A program made the position numbers and the translations under genes. From contig NZ_CP081005.1 in NCBI RefSeq assembly GCF_022317005.1, positions 62,001 to 126,000 on the forward strand: a stretch of DNA of 64,000 bases. Reading direction: 5' to 3'. The stretch comes from Mycobacterium sp. IDR2000157661 (GTDB lineage Bacteria; Actinomycetota; Actinomycetes; Mycobacteriales; Mycobacteriaceae). Shown here in pieces: positions 27,406 to 35,903 of the stretch (position 1 is the stretch's first letter; each line of letters starts with the position of its first letter). The notes beneath the pieces were generated by a model that did no database searches, had not been told where the DNA came from, and was given only the letters and a program-made list of their open reading frames with translations.

Positions 27406-28656
27406 TCAGACCGGCGCCTCCTTGCCTCCAGGTGCGGAGGCCCGCGTCAGGCCCCCTCCCCCGGTGATCACCGGCATGGCGTCGGATGATCGGAACAGAT
27501 CGGCCGTCGAGACCAGCACCTGCCCTGGCTCCGTCTGTGCCTTCTTCTCGTCGTTGTTGTTCTGCGCCCCCCCGGCAGCACCATGGGCCAACGGCGCCAT
27601 CGCCCCGCCCATGCCGCCACCGGCCGAGGCCGGAGCCGTGGTGGCCTGAGCCCGCACCTCGTTGAACCGTGACGTGCTCTCCCCGGTGGCCGGCGCTGCC
27701 GCGCTCACCGCCGACGCCCAGGAGCCCGGACTGCGCAGCGCCGAAGCCGCCGACATCGTGCCCGCCCCGCCGAAACCACCACCAGCACCGCCGCCACCAC
27801 CACCGGCCAGCGAAGCGTTCACCGCACCGCCAGCCAACGGCGTGGACGTCACCCAGTCCGACGCGGCGACATCATCCAGCCCCGCCTCAGGACTCAGGTT
27901 CGCCGCCGAGGCCAGCGATCCCATCTGACCGAGAACCTGCTGCGGCACCTCGGTCAGGCTCTTGAGCGGGCCACCGCTGCCCAACGACTGAACAGCCGAC
28001 ATCGGCATCTGCCCGATAGCGGGCAACATGCCAGTCAACTGCTGGAAGAAGCTGTCCATCGGCGCGCCCGCCTCCCCAGACGCCTGATCCAGCCCCGGGG
28101 TCCCCGACCCGGCACCGCCACCGCCGACGGTCGACGGCGGCGGCGGCGGCACCGGCGGCACCGTCTGCAACGGCACCGACCCCGCCTCATAGGCGTACTT
28201 GTTGGTCACGCCCTGCATCCACATGCGGCCGTAGTCGACACGGTTGGCGATGATCAGCGGTGTCAGGAGCCCCAAGAAGTTGGCGTTGTTCAGTGCCACA
28301 TGTTCAGACTGATTCGCCGCCACCTCACTGGGGTGCGGGGTGGCGAACTTCGACGTCTCAAACGACGCGGCCGTGGCGTCGATCGCCATGCCGGCCTCAG
28401 CGACCATCGCGCCCGCCGTGGCCAGCCACCCCAAATGGGGTACGTGCGCCAGGCGGGCGATCTCCCCACTCAGAGCCGGCCAACTGGCCGCCATGGCAGC
28501 CTCGGTCGAGACGTGCCCGCCGAGCATGCCGATGATCGCCGCCGCCAACGCCTTGAGGTTGGCGGCCGAGGCGAAAAATGAACCCGCCCCAGGACCGAGC
28601 CAGAACTGCGCCGAGGTCGCCTCGGGCGGCTCGGCCTGGTAAGCCCCGGGTGGCAT
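27406..28656 (-). CDS. PPE family protein
   Basis: A 416-residue protein. The N-terminal about 170 residues carry the PPE signature (AEPPEATSAQFWLGPGAGSF, then long Ala-rich helices and LGLLTPLIIANRVDYGRMWM). The C-terminal half is low-complexity Gly/Ser/Ala/Pro (GGGGAGSGTPG), followed by a basic-acidic tail (NNNDEKKAQTEPGQ). The PE gene 14 bases upstream is its partner; PE/PPE dimers are recognised by EspG and exported through ESX. It is shorter than most MPTR-type PPEs and has no MPTR repeats. Confidence 0.9.
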   Translation of the reverse strand: MPPGAYQAEPPEATSAQFWLGPGAGSFFASAANLKALAAAIIGMLGGHVSTEAAMAASWPALSGEIARLAHVPHLGWLATAGAMVAEAGMAIDATAASFETSKFATPHPSEVAANQSEHVALNNANFLGLLTPLIIANRVDYGRMWMQGVTNKYAYEAGSVPLQTVPPVPPPPPSTVGGGGAGSGTPGLDQASGEAGAPMDSFFQQLTGMLPAIGQMPMSAVQSLGSGGPLKSLTEVPQQVLGQMGSLASAANLSPEAGLDDVAASDWVTSTPLAGGAVNASLAGGGGGGAGGGFGGAGTMSAASALRSPGSWASAVSAAAPATGESTSRFNEVRAQATTAPASAGGGMGGAMAPLAHGAAGGAQNNNDEKKAQTEPGQVLVSTADLFRSSDAMPVITGGGGLTRASAPGGKEAPV

Positions 28657-28670
28657 GACGGTGCAGCTTC

Positions 28671-28982
28671 CTAGATCACCGCGCCGATGACCGCACCGGC
28701 CGCCTCGTCAGCGACGGTGGTCATCACGCTCGCAGCGCCGTTGGCCACACCATAGAGCGCCTGCTGGCCCGCCGCCGCCGCCAGAATCGCGGCGATATCG
28801 GCCGAGATAGAGGCGATCTTGGCGACATTGGCCGCCGAGATCTCATCGAGCCCAGGCGGCACGACCGCAGAAGCGGCCGCCGCCTGCGCGGTGTGACCGG
28901 CGGCCTCGGCCGACAGCGCGGCGGTCGCGGCCGACGCCGCGGCGACCCCGGCGGGTTCCATAAACACTGACAGTCCCGACAT
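28671..28982 (-). CDS. PE family protein
   Basis: A 103-residue PE-domain protein with AAGGAG 8 bases before the ATG. It has the two-helix PE fold (MEPAGVAAASAATAALSAEA, then ANVAKIASISADIAAILAAA). The dipeptide is EP rather than PE. The only C-terminal Tyr is in YGVANGAAS, so the YxxxD/E signal reads YxxxN. It is transcribed with PPE. Export probably depends on the PPE/EspG context. Confidence 0.85.
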   Translation of the reverse strand: MSGLSVFMEPAGVAAASAATAALSAEAAGHTAQAAAASAVVPPGLDEISAANVAKIASISADIAAILAAAAGQQALYGVANGAASVMTTVADEAAGAVIGAVI

Positions 28983-29134
28983 GATCGTGCTCCTTACTGC
29001 TCCCGTAGATGCAACCTAACACATTGTCAGTCACTTCGTACACACTTAATACACAACGGTTTGTGTTCGGGATCAACCCTCATGTATTTGCTCTCTGTTA
29101 CTCCACCATGACCTGCTGACGTTGTCATTACAGT
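28983..29134. promoter_or_regulatory. Intergenic promoter region upstream of PE
   Basis: A 152-base gap after eccCb holding the PE ribosome-binding site and an AT-rich stretch (TTAATACACAAC). On the - strand it contains TACGAAGTGACTGACA, which partly resembles the 15-bp element (TACG followed by CTGACA) but is too weak to count. A separate promoter for PE-PPE-esx-espG is likely. Confidence 0.4.
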
Positions 29135-32131
29135 TCACCACGAATCAGCTGAGTGCGGATGCAGAGATTTCCCGGCCGGCGGCAACGCCACCTGCATGAG
29201 CTGGCGCCCCAGCTTGCGATACACCAGTTCGCCTCGCCCAGGTGCCCGCGGCGCAGCACGCACCCCATCGACAATGACCCCGTCGGCGCGGGTGCCGTCG
29301 AGCACGAGCACCCCCGCCCCGGCACGATCCATCGCGGTCACCACCTTGTTGTGGGCGCTCGTTGCCGCCCACCCGGTGCCGTTGAGGCTCGCCATGACGT
29401 GCACCCCCATCTGCCGGCCGCGTTCGATCACCGGCTCCAACGCCGGCATCAGCCGCGACGACATCGTGGAGCCCGGCGCATTGAACAGGTGCAGATCATC
29501 GATCACGATGAAGTAGCGAGGACCGCTGAAGCGCCACCGCGCCCGCTCATGGGCCGTGGCGTTCTCCGGCGGCCGACGTTCGCTGGTGAACCTCTTGGCC
29601 AGATGAGCCGCGATAGCGCCGACGTCCACCGACGGGTTGTCGACATGCACAGCCAGGTACTGCTCGTCGATGTAGGAGGCCAGCTTCAGGTCGGGATCGA
29701 AGGCGACGATCTGGGCCTGCGCCGGGGAGAACGCGTCCTGGATCGCGGTCACCAGCGTGCGCAACACCGTCGTGCGGCCCGACCCGCTACTGCCCACCAC
29801 ATAGAAGTTGGTGGCCGCGGTCAGGTCCACCCCGACGGTGTCGAGGGCCACCTCCCCGACACCGAGCTTCAGGGTGCCCGCAGGCACCGGCCCCAGCTCG
29901 TGCCAGTGCAGCTCGGTCGGCAGTTCCGGCAGCGGGGGCGCCGAAGCAACTCCGCGCCGCTGCCAGGACTGCGCGATCAGCCGGCACGTCGCCTCCACCG
30001 AGGACTGCTCATAGGTCACAGTGCCGTGAGCGCCCGTCAGCGTCGGTGTGGCCACCGGAGCGCTCATCAGGAAATGCAGGCCGCCGCGCTTGAGTCCGCG
30101 CCCCGGCTGATCCGGAACGGTCTTGGCGCGTTCGCGATCGCCCATCTCCGATTCGCGGTAATCGGTCATCCGCAATTCGATGCGGGTGCCGAACTTGGGG
30201 TTGAGGTTGTACGGCAGGCTGACCCACTGGTCGTTGCTGACCACCAGATGGATGCCGTAGTTCAGCGCCGACGACGACCCCAGTTCGCTGATCCGGGTGT
30301 AGAGCTCCTGGTCTTTGATCTTGAGCGCCGCCATGTTGTCCACGAACAGGAACACATCGCCGTAGCCGTCCTCGGGCACCTCACCGGGCTTGCCGGCGAA
30401 CTTGCGGGCACGGAACTCCGTCAGGTCGATCCCGGCCAACTCCCAGCTGCGCACCCGGCTGGCCAGCAGCCGCTCGACCTCGCTGAGAATCCGGGTGAGC
30501 CGCTCCTCGTTGCCCTGCCCGGCGACACCGCTGACATGCGGCAGAGCCGACATGTTCTGCAGCTTTCCGCCGCCGAGGTCGATGCAGTAGAACTGGACCC
30601 GCTGCGGGCTGTGCGAGACCGCGAGATTCGTCATGATCGTCTGCAGCGCAGTGGATTTCCCGCTCTGAGTGGCCCCGATGACGGCCGCGTTGCCCTTGCT
30701 GCCCGAAAGGTCGACACTCAGCAGCTTCTGACTGTGGTCAAACGGGTCATCTTCACGGGCGTAGGGAATCGTCAGACCCGAGTCGTCGCTGACATCAAGC
30801 CAGTCGCGTCCCCAGAACTCCCGTGCCACCTCATCGACGGCCACCACCGGAGTCTCATCCAGCGGCGGCAGGTACAGCCTGTGCATCGGACGGCAGGTGC
30901 GCCCAGCCTCGGCCAGCCGCTGCACCAGCACCGACACCACGGTGTCGGCGTCCACGCTCATCTGCTCCAGCGAAATCTCGTCGGCCAGATCGTCGTCGTC
31001 TTCGTCCTCGCCGACCTCGATGTCCAGCGGCAGGGGCTCAACCGCGGCACCGAAACGGTGCGGATCGATGTACTGGCCCTCCTGGCGGCGCCGCTGCTGG
31101 CGGCCCGCCACCGGCGCGATGAACGGCGCGGAGACGTAGTAGGACCGAAACAGGGTGTGATCGTCGTCGAAGACGAGGAACCCGGTGCCCTGCGGGGCGC
31201 CCTTGAGGTCCTCGTAGGCTCGTGTCGAGCCGATCGCGGCCCGAGACTGGCTGGCGTCCTTGAGCTTCAAGCCGATCGAGTACGTCTGCTGGGCGATCAT
31301 GCCTGCCATTCGGCCGGTCTCCACCCGCTGCGAGGCATTGAGGATGTGCATCCACAGACCGCGGCCTTTGCGGGCCACCACGTCGAAGGTCTCGGCCAGC
31401 CGAGGCCGAATCCGCAGCAACTCGCTGAACTCGTCCAGCACGATCAGCAGCGTCCCCAGCGGCTCCAGATCGGGGCGGGTCGTGGCCCTGGCCCGCTCGT
31501 AGTCGCGCACGTCCTTGTAACCCGTGGCGCTCAGGATCGCCTCGCGCCGCGCGGTCTCGCCGTTGATCATGTCCTCGAAACGATCCAGCCGGGCGGCGGA
31601 CTCGGCCAGGTTCGACACCACACCCTGGCAGTGCGGAATGTCGGCCAGCTTCATCATCGCCGTCTCACCCTTGAAGTCACCCAGGATCATCTGCAGCGTT
31701 TCCGGCGGATGCAGCATGGCGATAGCCAGGCAGAACGACACCAGCGTTTCCGACTTACCCGAGCCGATCTGGCCGGTCAGCATGCCGTGCGGCCCCATAC
31801 CGCCCTCGGCGCCCTCCTTGAGGTCCAACCACACTGTCTTGCCGGTAGTCGGATTCTTGCCCAACGGGGCGCGCAGCCGCGTCGTCGTCGTCAACTGCGA
31901 CCACAGTGTGGTCGGATCCCACACGCGGGCATCCTCGATCTGGAACAGGTCGAGGAAATCCTGGCCCGCTCGCGCGTCGGCAGCCCGCTCGGCCACAAAC
32001 CGGGTGGCGGCGTCCTGCGGCTCCCAGGCGGCCACCGCGCGGGCCAACACCTCGGCCTCCACCAGCGGCATCACGTCCGGTGTGGCCGCGAAGGCAAGCC
32101 CGTCCTCGGCCAAAGGCGAAACCCGAACCAT
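29135..32131 (-). CDS. eccC: EccCb: three-ATPase half of the ESX motor EccC
   Basis: A 998-residue protein with three FtsK/SpoIIIE-type ATPase domains. Walker A motifs are GQIGSGKSE (about residue 117), GATQSGKST (about 484) and GSSGSGRTT (about 779; Lys changed to Arg in the third). Walker B examples are LGTLLIVLDEFSELL and RYFIVIDDLHLF. EccC recognises substrates and drives secretion. It normally forms one chain with the membrane part. Here the ATG follows the TAA of eccCa directly, in the same frame, so the split comes from a single stop codon. No separate ribosome-binding site is evident; re-initiation or readthrough would be needed. Confidence 0.9.
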   Translation of the reverse strand: MVRVSPLAEDGLAFAATPDVMPLVEAEVLARAVAAWEPQDAATRFVAERAADARAGQDFLDLFQIEDARVWDPTTLWSQLTTTTRLRAPLGKNPTTGKTVWLDLKEGAEGGMGPHGMLTGQIGSGKSETLVSFCLAIAMLHPPETLQMILGDFKGETAMMKLADIPHCQGVVSNLAESAARLDRFEDMINGETARREAILSATGYKDVRDYERARATTRPDLEPLGTLLIVLDEFSELLRIRPRLAETFDVVARKGRGLWMHILNASQRVETGRMAGMIAQQTYSIGLKLKDASQSRAAIGSTRAYEDLKGAPQGTGFLVFDDDHTLFRSYYVSAPFIAPVAGRQQRRRQEGQYIDPHRFGAAVEPLPLDIEVGEDEDDDDLADEISLEQMSVDADTVVSVLVQRLAEAGRTCRPMHRLYLPPLDETPVVAVDEVAREFWGRDWLDVSDDSGLTIPYAREDDPFDHSQKLLSVDLSGSKGNAAVIGATQSGKSTALQTIMTNLAVSHSPQRVQFYCIDLGGGKLQNMSALPHVSGVAGQGNEERLTRILSEVERLLASRVRSWELAGIDLTEFRARKFAGKPGEVPEDGYGDVFLFVDNMAALKIKDQELYTRISELGSSSALNYGIHLVVSNDQWVSLPYNLNPKFGTRIELRMTDYRESEMGDRERAKTVPDQPGRGLKRGGLHFLMSAPVATPTLTGAHGTVTYEQSSVEATCRLIAQSWQRRGVASAPPLPELPTELHWHELGPVPAGTLKLGVGEVALDTVGVDLTAATNFYVVGSSGSGRTTVLRTLVTAIQDAFSPAQAQIVAFDPDLKLASYIDEQYLAVHVDNPSVDVGAIAAHLAKRFTSERRPPENATAHERARWRFSGPRYFIVIDDLHLFNAPGSTMSSRLMPALEPVIERGRQMGVHVMASLNGTGWAATSAHNKVVTAMDRAGAGVLVLDGTRADGVIVDGVRAAPRAPGRGELVYRKLGRQLMQVALPPAGKSLHPHSADSW

Positions 32132-33280
32132 TTACACAACCTCTCTGGCGCGCAGCAGATTTCCCACCGCGTCGAACTTCATCGCCGTCGCCGACGTCGC
32201 CAGCGGCGAGTAGTAGTCGTTGGTGGCCTCCAGCACCGCCACCCCGGCATACCCGGTGCTGCCCAACAACGGGGCACAGTTGGCGCCCGGCATGTCCACC
32301 ACGATCACCCAGTGATCCTCGGCGCGGGGCTGCCCTTCCATCGGTGGTGACCACGGTGGCCGACTGCGCCACTGCTCCCCGAAGCGCTCCATGAACTCCC
32401 CCACATCGCTGTAGATCATCCGCACCGGCCCGCAGGCGTCGACCAGCTCAGGGTCGGCGACATGGGGCCACCACTTGGCCCACTCCCACGACGCGGGGTC
32501 GTCGCTGATGATCGCCAATCGCACCACGTCGGGCCCGTGGAACACGCACAGCTGGCACACCAGCGCCCGCAGGGTGCCCTGCACCAGTGGGCGCTGCTGC
32601 TCCTCGGCGAAAAACGCCCACCCCATCTGGTCGAACAGATGCAGCGGCCGGGCCACATCGTGAACCACGTTCTGCGCCAACAGGAAATCCCGCGCCGCGA
32701 TCGCCGTCGAGGTCTCCCGGTACTCCGGGGGCGGCACCTTCTGCGGTGGGTTGATGATGGTGCGCAACCGCGTCACCCCCAGCCCGAGACGCACATGCCC
32801 GAAATTGCGGTCGGTGGGTCGGCGCTCCCACATTCGGCCCGTGCCGACCATGGTCAGCAGCGAACCGTTGCAGGGATTGGGATGGTGATAGGCGATCTCG
32901 GCGGCCTGCTCCTGAGCCCCGTCGGTCACGTCCTTGCGCAGTTCATCGAGGCTGCGCAGATAGTCGACCCTGGTCTGGTTGAGCGCTGCCGGTTTGGTCT
33001 TCTCGTTGGTGCCGCCACGGTTACGCAGCATCATCAGCATCGACACCAGCATGATCGGCATGATGAACATGCCGCCCAGGCCGATGGAGCGGGCGCCGGT
33101 ACGAATCATGATCACCAGCAGCACGATCACGGCGACCACGAAGATCAGCACCCACACCCACACCGGGGGTCGCTGCTGCGGCGGTCGCGTGATCTCGCCG
33201 ATCTCGGGCATCGTGGCGGTGCGTTCCGGCAGGATCGGCGCAGCCGGCTTTTCCTTGTCGAAACCCTTCTTCGTCGTCAC
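32132..33280 (-). CDS. eccC: EccCa: membrane and DUF half of EccC
   Basis: A 382-residue protein. GTG 33280 overlaps the TGA of eccB (GTGA) and has AGAAGGGGA upstream. Two helices (VWVWVLIFVVAVIVLLVIMI and MFIMPIMLVSMLMML) anchor it. The rest is the first, degenerate ATPase-like (DUF) domain of EccC, with PLHLFDQMGWAFFAEE, VRLAIISDDPASWEW and HWVIVVDMPGANC. It ends AVGNLLRAREVV then TAA, in frame with the next gene. In intact EccC, this domain runs straight on into ATPase 1. Confidence 0.9.
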   Translation of the reverse strand: MTTKKGFDKEKPAAPILPERTATMPEIGEITRPPQQRPPVWVWVLIFVVAVIVLLVIMIRTGARSIGLGGMFIMPIMLVSMLMMLRNRGGTNEKTKPAALNQTRVDYLRSLDELRKDVTDGAQEQAAEIAYHHPNPCNGSLLTMVGTGRMWERRPTDRNFGHVRLGLGVTRLRTIINPPQKVPPPEYRETSTAIAARDFLLAQNVVHDVARPLHLFDQMGWAFFAEEQQRPLVQGTLRALVCQLCVFHGPDVVRLAIISDDPASWEWAKWWPHVADPELVDACGPVRMIYSDVGEFMERFGEQWRSRPPWSPPMEGQPRAEDHWVIVVDMPGANCAPLLGSTGYAGVAVLEATNDYYSPLATSATAMKFDAVGNLLRAREVV

Positions 33281-34830
33281 CGGGTCCCCTTCTCTTCGCT
33301 CATCGGCGCGGCCGCCGAGTTGGCCCCCAAGGTGTCGTGCTCGACCATCGCGGACTGCCGCGACAACGCCGGGCCGGCCGGAAGCCAACGCACCACCGCC
33401 CACGGTGCCGGCGTCGGCGTCACACCCGCCAACCCCAGTGCCCGCAACGGATCGTGTTCTCGCTGTGAGGTTTCGATGCCGAAACGCACACCGCTGTGGC
33501 CGATCCACCACACCGATTCGCTGCGCCCGGAATCAGGTTCGACGCCGGTGACCTGAACGAAGTTCGCGCTGCCCGGCCCCAGGTACACCTCGTCGGCGGA
33601 CTGCTGGCCCGCCTGCGCCGACACCATCTTGATCACCCGCGACTCCTCGCCCTGCGCGATCGGCAGGCGCCGACCCGACACCGTGGTCACCGTGGCCTGC
33701 GGAGCACCCGAATCCTTGCGCCACATCACACAGGTGACCGGTTCGGCGGCCTTGTCCAACAGCTTCACCGGCCCGTTGGGATACATCGACACATCGAAGC
33801 CCACGGCCTGCGGAGCCGCCGCGACCATCGGAGCCTCCACGTCGAGCACCCGCCCCTGCCGCGACACGTTGGCGTTGTGCAGCATCAGCGCCACCGTCTC
33901 CGGAATCATCTGCAGCCCTGCGGGCAATGCCACGAAGAACTGGTCGTCGCCGGTAGCGCCCCGCGACTTGATCACCGACCCCGACACCACCGGCAGCCCC
34001 GGCGCGGCATACCCGAGCGGGCCCCCCGGCGAGGGCACGTCGGGCACCCGCAGCGGCGCGGTGGGAATCAACGCCTCATACAGTGCCCGTGACATCGGAG
34101 TGGGCCGAAGGTTGCCCGCCTGCAGCCCCAGCGCCAGCATCACCGGCTTGTCGGCCAGATCGAGCTGGGACCGGTGCCCGTCGGTGACCAGGAAGACGTT
34201 GCCGCCGTAGGTCATCAACACCGCCTCCGGGGAAACCATCTCGTGCGCCCAATCCCCCAGCTCGGCCCGCCCGGTCAGTGCGGTGACCCGAGGAGTCGCC
34301 AACGTGCCCGCAGCACCGGCCTTGTCGCACAACCCCCACCCGGTATCGGTGGGCGTGCGCGGCGTCAGATCATTGGGGGCGCCGACGATGCCGACCGTGG
34401 GACCGATCGGCCGCTTCTCGATCTGGGCCATCGGCACCAGCGTCGGGGAGGCGTCCTGGCCCAGGATCAGCCGCGCCGACGCCAGGTTCAACGCCGGGTG
34501 CATCGTTCCGTTGACGTCAACGAACAATGCGCCGCTGCCCCGGTCGGCCACCAGCTTGGAGTCTCCGATCTGACCCACCGGCCGCAGCCAGGACAACACG
34601 AAGCACACCCCCAGCGCCAGTGCGGCGATCACCACCCCGACGGTGGCCGCCGCGCCGTAGTTCTTCGACGGGTCATGCACCAGCCGCACAGAATGGCGAG
34701 CGACTGCCACCGCCATGCGATGCCACAGAAACCGCCACGCCGCAACCTGTTCCAGCGAGGCGTAAGTCAATCCGGTGCCGCCGCGGCGCCGCTCGGCCCG
34801 ATGGGTGCGCTTCGGTTCCTGCACGCTCAA
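33277..34830 (-). CDS. eccB: ESX membrane complex protein EccB
   Basis: A 517-residue protein in the TTG-start frame (SVQEPKRTHRAERRRGG). The GTG two codons later is better spaced from the GGAGG site and may be the true start. One membrane helix (AAATVGVVIAALALGVCFVL) is followed by the periplasmic repeat domain typical of EccB: GALFVDVNGTMHPALNLASA, GWGLCDKAGAAG, and the paired Cys residues (the second in TCVMWRKDSG). EccB is the periplasmic part of the ESX complex. It overlaps its neighbours by 4 bases on both sides. Length is as expected (480-530). Confidence 0.93.
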   Translation of the reverse strand: MSVQEPKRTHRAERRRGGTGLTYASLEQVAAWRFLWHRMAVAVARHSVRLVHDPSKNYGAAATVGVVIAALALGVCFVLSWLRPVGQIGDSKLVADRGSGALFVDVNGTMHPALNLASARLILGQDASPTLVPMAQIEKRPIGPTVGIVGAPNDLTPRTPTDTGWGLCDKAGAAGTLATPRVTALTGRAELGDWAHEMVSPEAVLMTYGGNVFLVTDGHRSQLDLADKPVMLALGLQAGNLRPTPMSRALYEALIPTAPLRVPDVPSPGGPLGYAAPGLPVVSGSVIKSRGATGDDQFFVALPAGLQMIPETVALMLHNANVSRQGRVLDVEAPMVAAAPQAVGFDVSMYPNGPVKLLDKAAEPVTCVMWRKDSGAPQATVTTVSGRRLPIAQGEESRVIKMVSAQAGQQSADEVYLGPGSANFVQVTGVEPDSGRSESVWWIGHSGVRFGIETSQREHDPLRALGLAGVTPTPAPWAVVRWLPAGPALSRQSAMVEHDTLGANSAAAPMSEEKGTR

Positions 34831-35903
34831 TACCCTCCGCCCAATGACGCCACGTGAACGTGGTCGAAGTGGTTCTGTGTGGCGCTGCCTCGATCCTCCA
34901 TCCTCGAGGAGCTGCCGTCCGGCTGGATCATCTGCTGGCGCCAGATGATGTGGTCCAGGCCCAGCGGCTTCTGGTTGCGGATCAAGAAGTTGACCACCCG
35001 ATCACCGAGCGCCCGCCCCTCGGGGGTGTCCCAGTTGGGGATCATCACATCCAGGGCCAGCCCGTTGGGATGCCACTTGAGGCTGTCGGGGCGGACCCCG
35101 CCGATCTCCTTGATCTCTGGGAACGCATTCGAAATCGCCCGGTTCATCAACTTGGTGTACTTCTGCAGACCCCGCTCATCGGCCTTCCCGGGCCCGGTGG
35201 TGTCCAGCCCACGACTCGCCGCGGAGGCAAGCCTGGCGGTGCTGTCGCCGCCGGTGAGTCGGCTGGCTTGGGTGAAGGGGGCGCTCAGTCCGCTCAAGGC
35301 TGACATCGGGGCGCCGAAGCCGGGCATTCCGCCGCCCGTCGGCATCCCGCCACCCATCGGCATACCACCACCCATTGGCATGGCGCCCAACGGATTTGCG
35401 CCCATCCCCGCAGGGCGGGTCTGGCCCGCGACCTCGCCGTAGCCGGCGGCGTTGGCATTGGCCGAGGCCGCGTGCGTTCCCGCCTCGGCCGCGCCGGTCT
35501 CCACCGTGCCGCGAGTCTCCTCCAGCCGGGTCTTGATCGCGGCGATCAACGCCCCCTTACCCTCCGGGGTGTTGGTGCTCAACCCCAGCGCCTGCACATC
35601 GGCCACCGCCTTGGCGATGATCGACTCCATGTTCACCCGGCCACCCGACGCCGAGGCTGCCGCCGCATCGACCTCGGCGCGGCCGGTGTCATCCAGCGAG
35701 CCCAGCGCGGCCGTCGAATTGTGGTGCTGCGACGCCGCATCCTGCTGGCCATCGGCGGCCTGACCCTGCCCCGGCGTGATCGACGGCGGCGGCGCCGGAG
35801 CCAACGGCGGCGGCGGCAACAACACCCCCACCCCAGTGCCGAAACCATCCCGCGCTTGCCCCATCACCCCACCGGCAGCACGCACAAACCCCTCCACCGA
35901 CAT
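34827..35903 (-). CDS. ESX effector-like protein: shared N-module plus peptidase-like C-domain
   Basis: A 358-residue protein. Residues 1-215 are almost identical to the next gene upstream: an N-terminal helix (SVEGFVRAAGGVMGQARDGF), a Pro-rich linker, a helical DUF4226-like core (MESIIAKAVADVQALGL; LIAAIKTRLEETRGTVE) and a Gly/Met/Pro repeat (MPMGGG x2). The C-terminal 140 residues differ: WHPNGLALDVMIPNWDTPEG and HIIWRQQMIQ, ending FDHVHVASLGG. That pattern matches the ARB_07466-like or D-Ala-D-Ala peptidase-like cell-wall domain (H...D... and HxxH). It is probably secreted and acts on peptidoglycan. Confidence 0.75.
   Translation of the reverse strand: MSVEGFVRAAGGVMGQARDGFGTGVGVLLPPPPLAPAPPPSITPGQGQAADGQQDAASQHHNSTAALGSLDDTGRAEVDAAAASASGGRVNMESIIAKAVADVQALGLSTNTPEGKGALIAAIKTRLEETRGTVETGAAEAGTHAASANANAAGYGEVAGQTRPAGMGANPLGAMPMGGGMPMGGGMPTGGGMPGFGAPMSALSGLSAPFTQASRLTGGDSTARLASAASRGLDTTGPGKADERGLQKYTKLMNRAISNAFPEIKEIGGVRPDSLKWHPNGLALDVMIPNWDTPEGRALGDRVVNFLIRNQKPLGLDHIIWRQQMIQPDGSSSRMEDRGSATQNHFDHVHVASLGGGY
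35251..35902 (-). repeat. Near-identical direct repeat, copy A (652 bp)
   Basis: Matches 36414-37065 at a constant offset of 1,163 bases with only about three differences that I can find. It covers the shared N-terminal module of the two adjacent effector genes and stops where their C-terminal domains begin. The identity suggests a recent duplication or gene conversion. Confidence 0.85.

Noticed and set aside
29022..29046. Sixth copy of the 15-bp element before PE
   Set aside because: Only TACG and CTGACA match; below the other copies.
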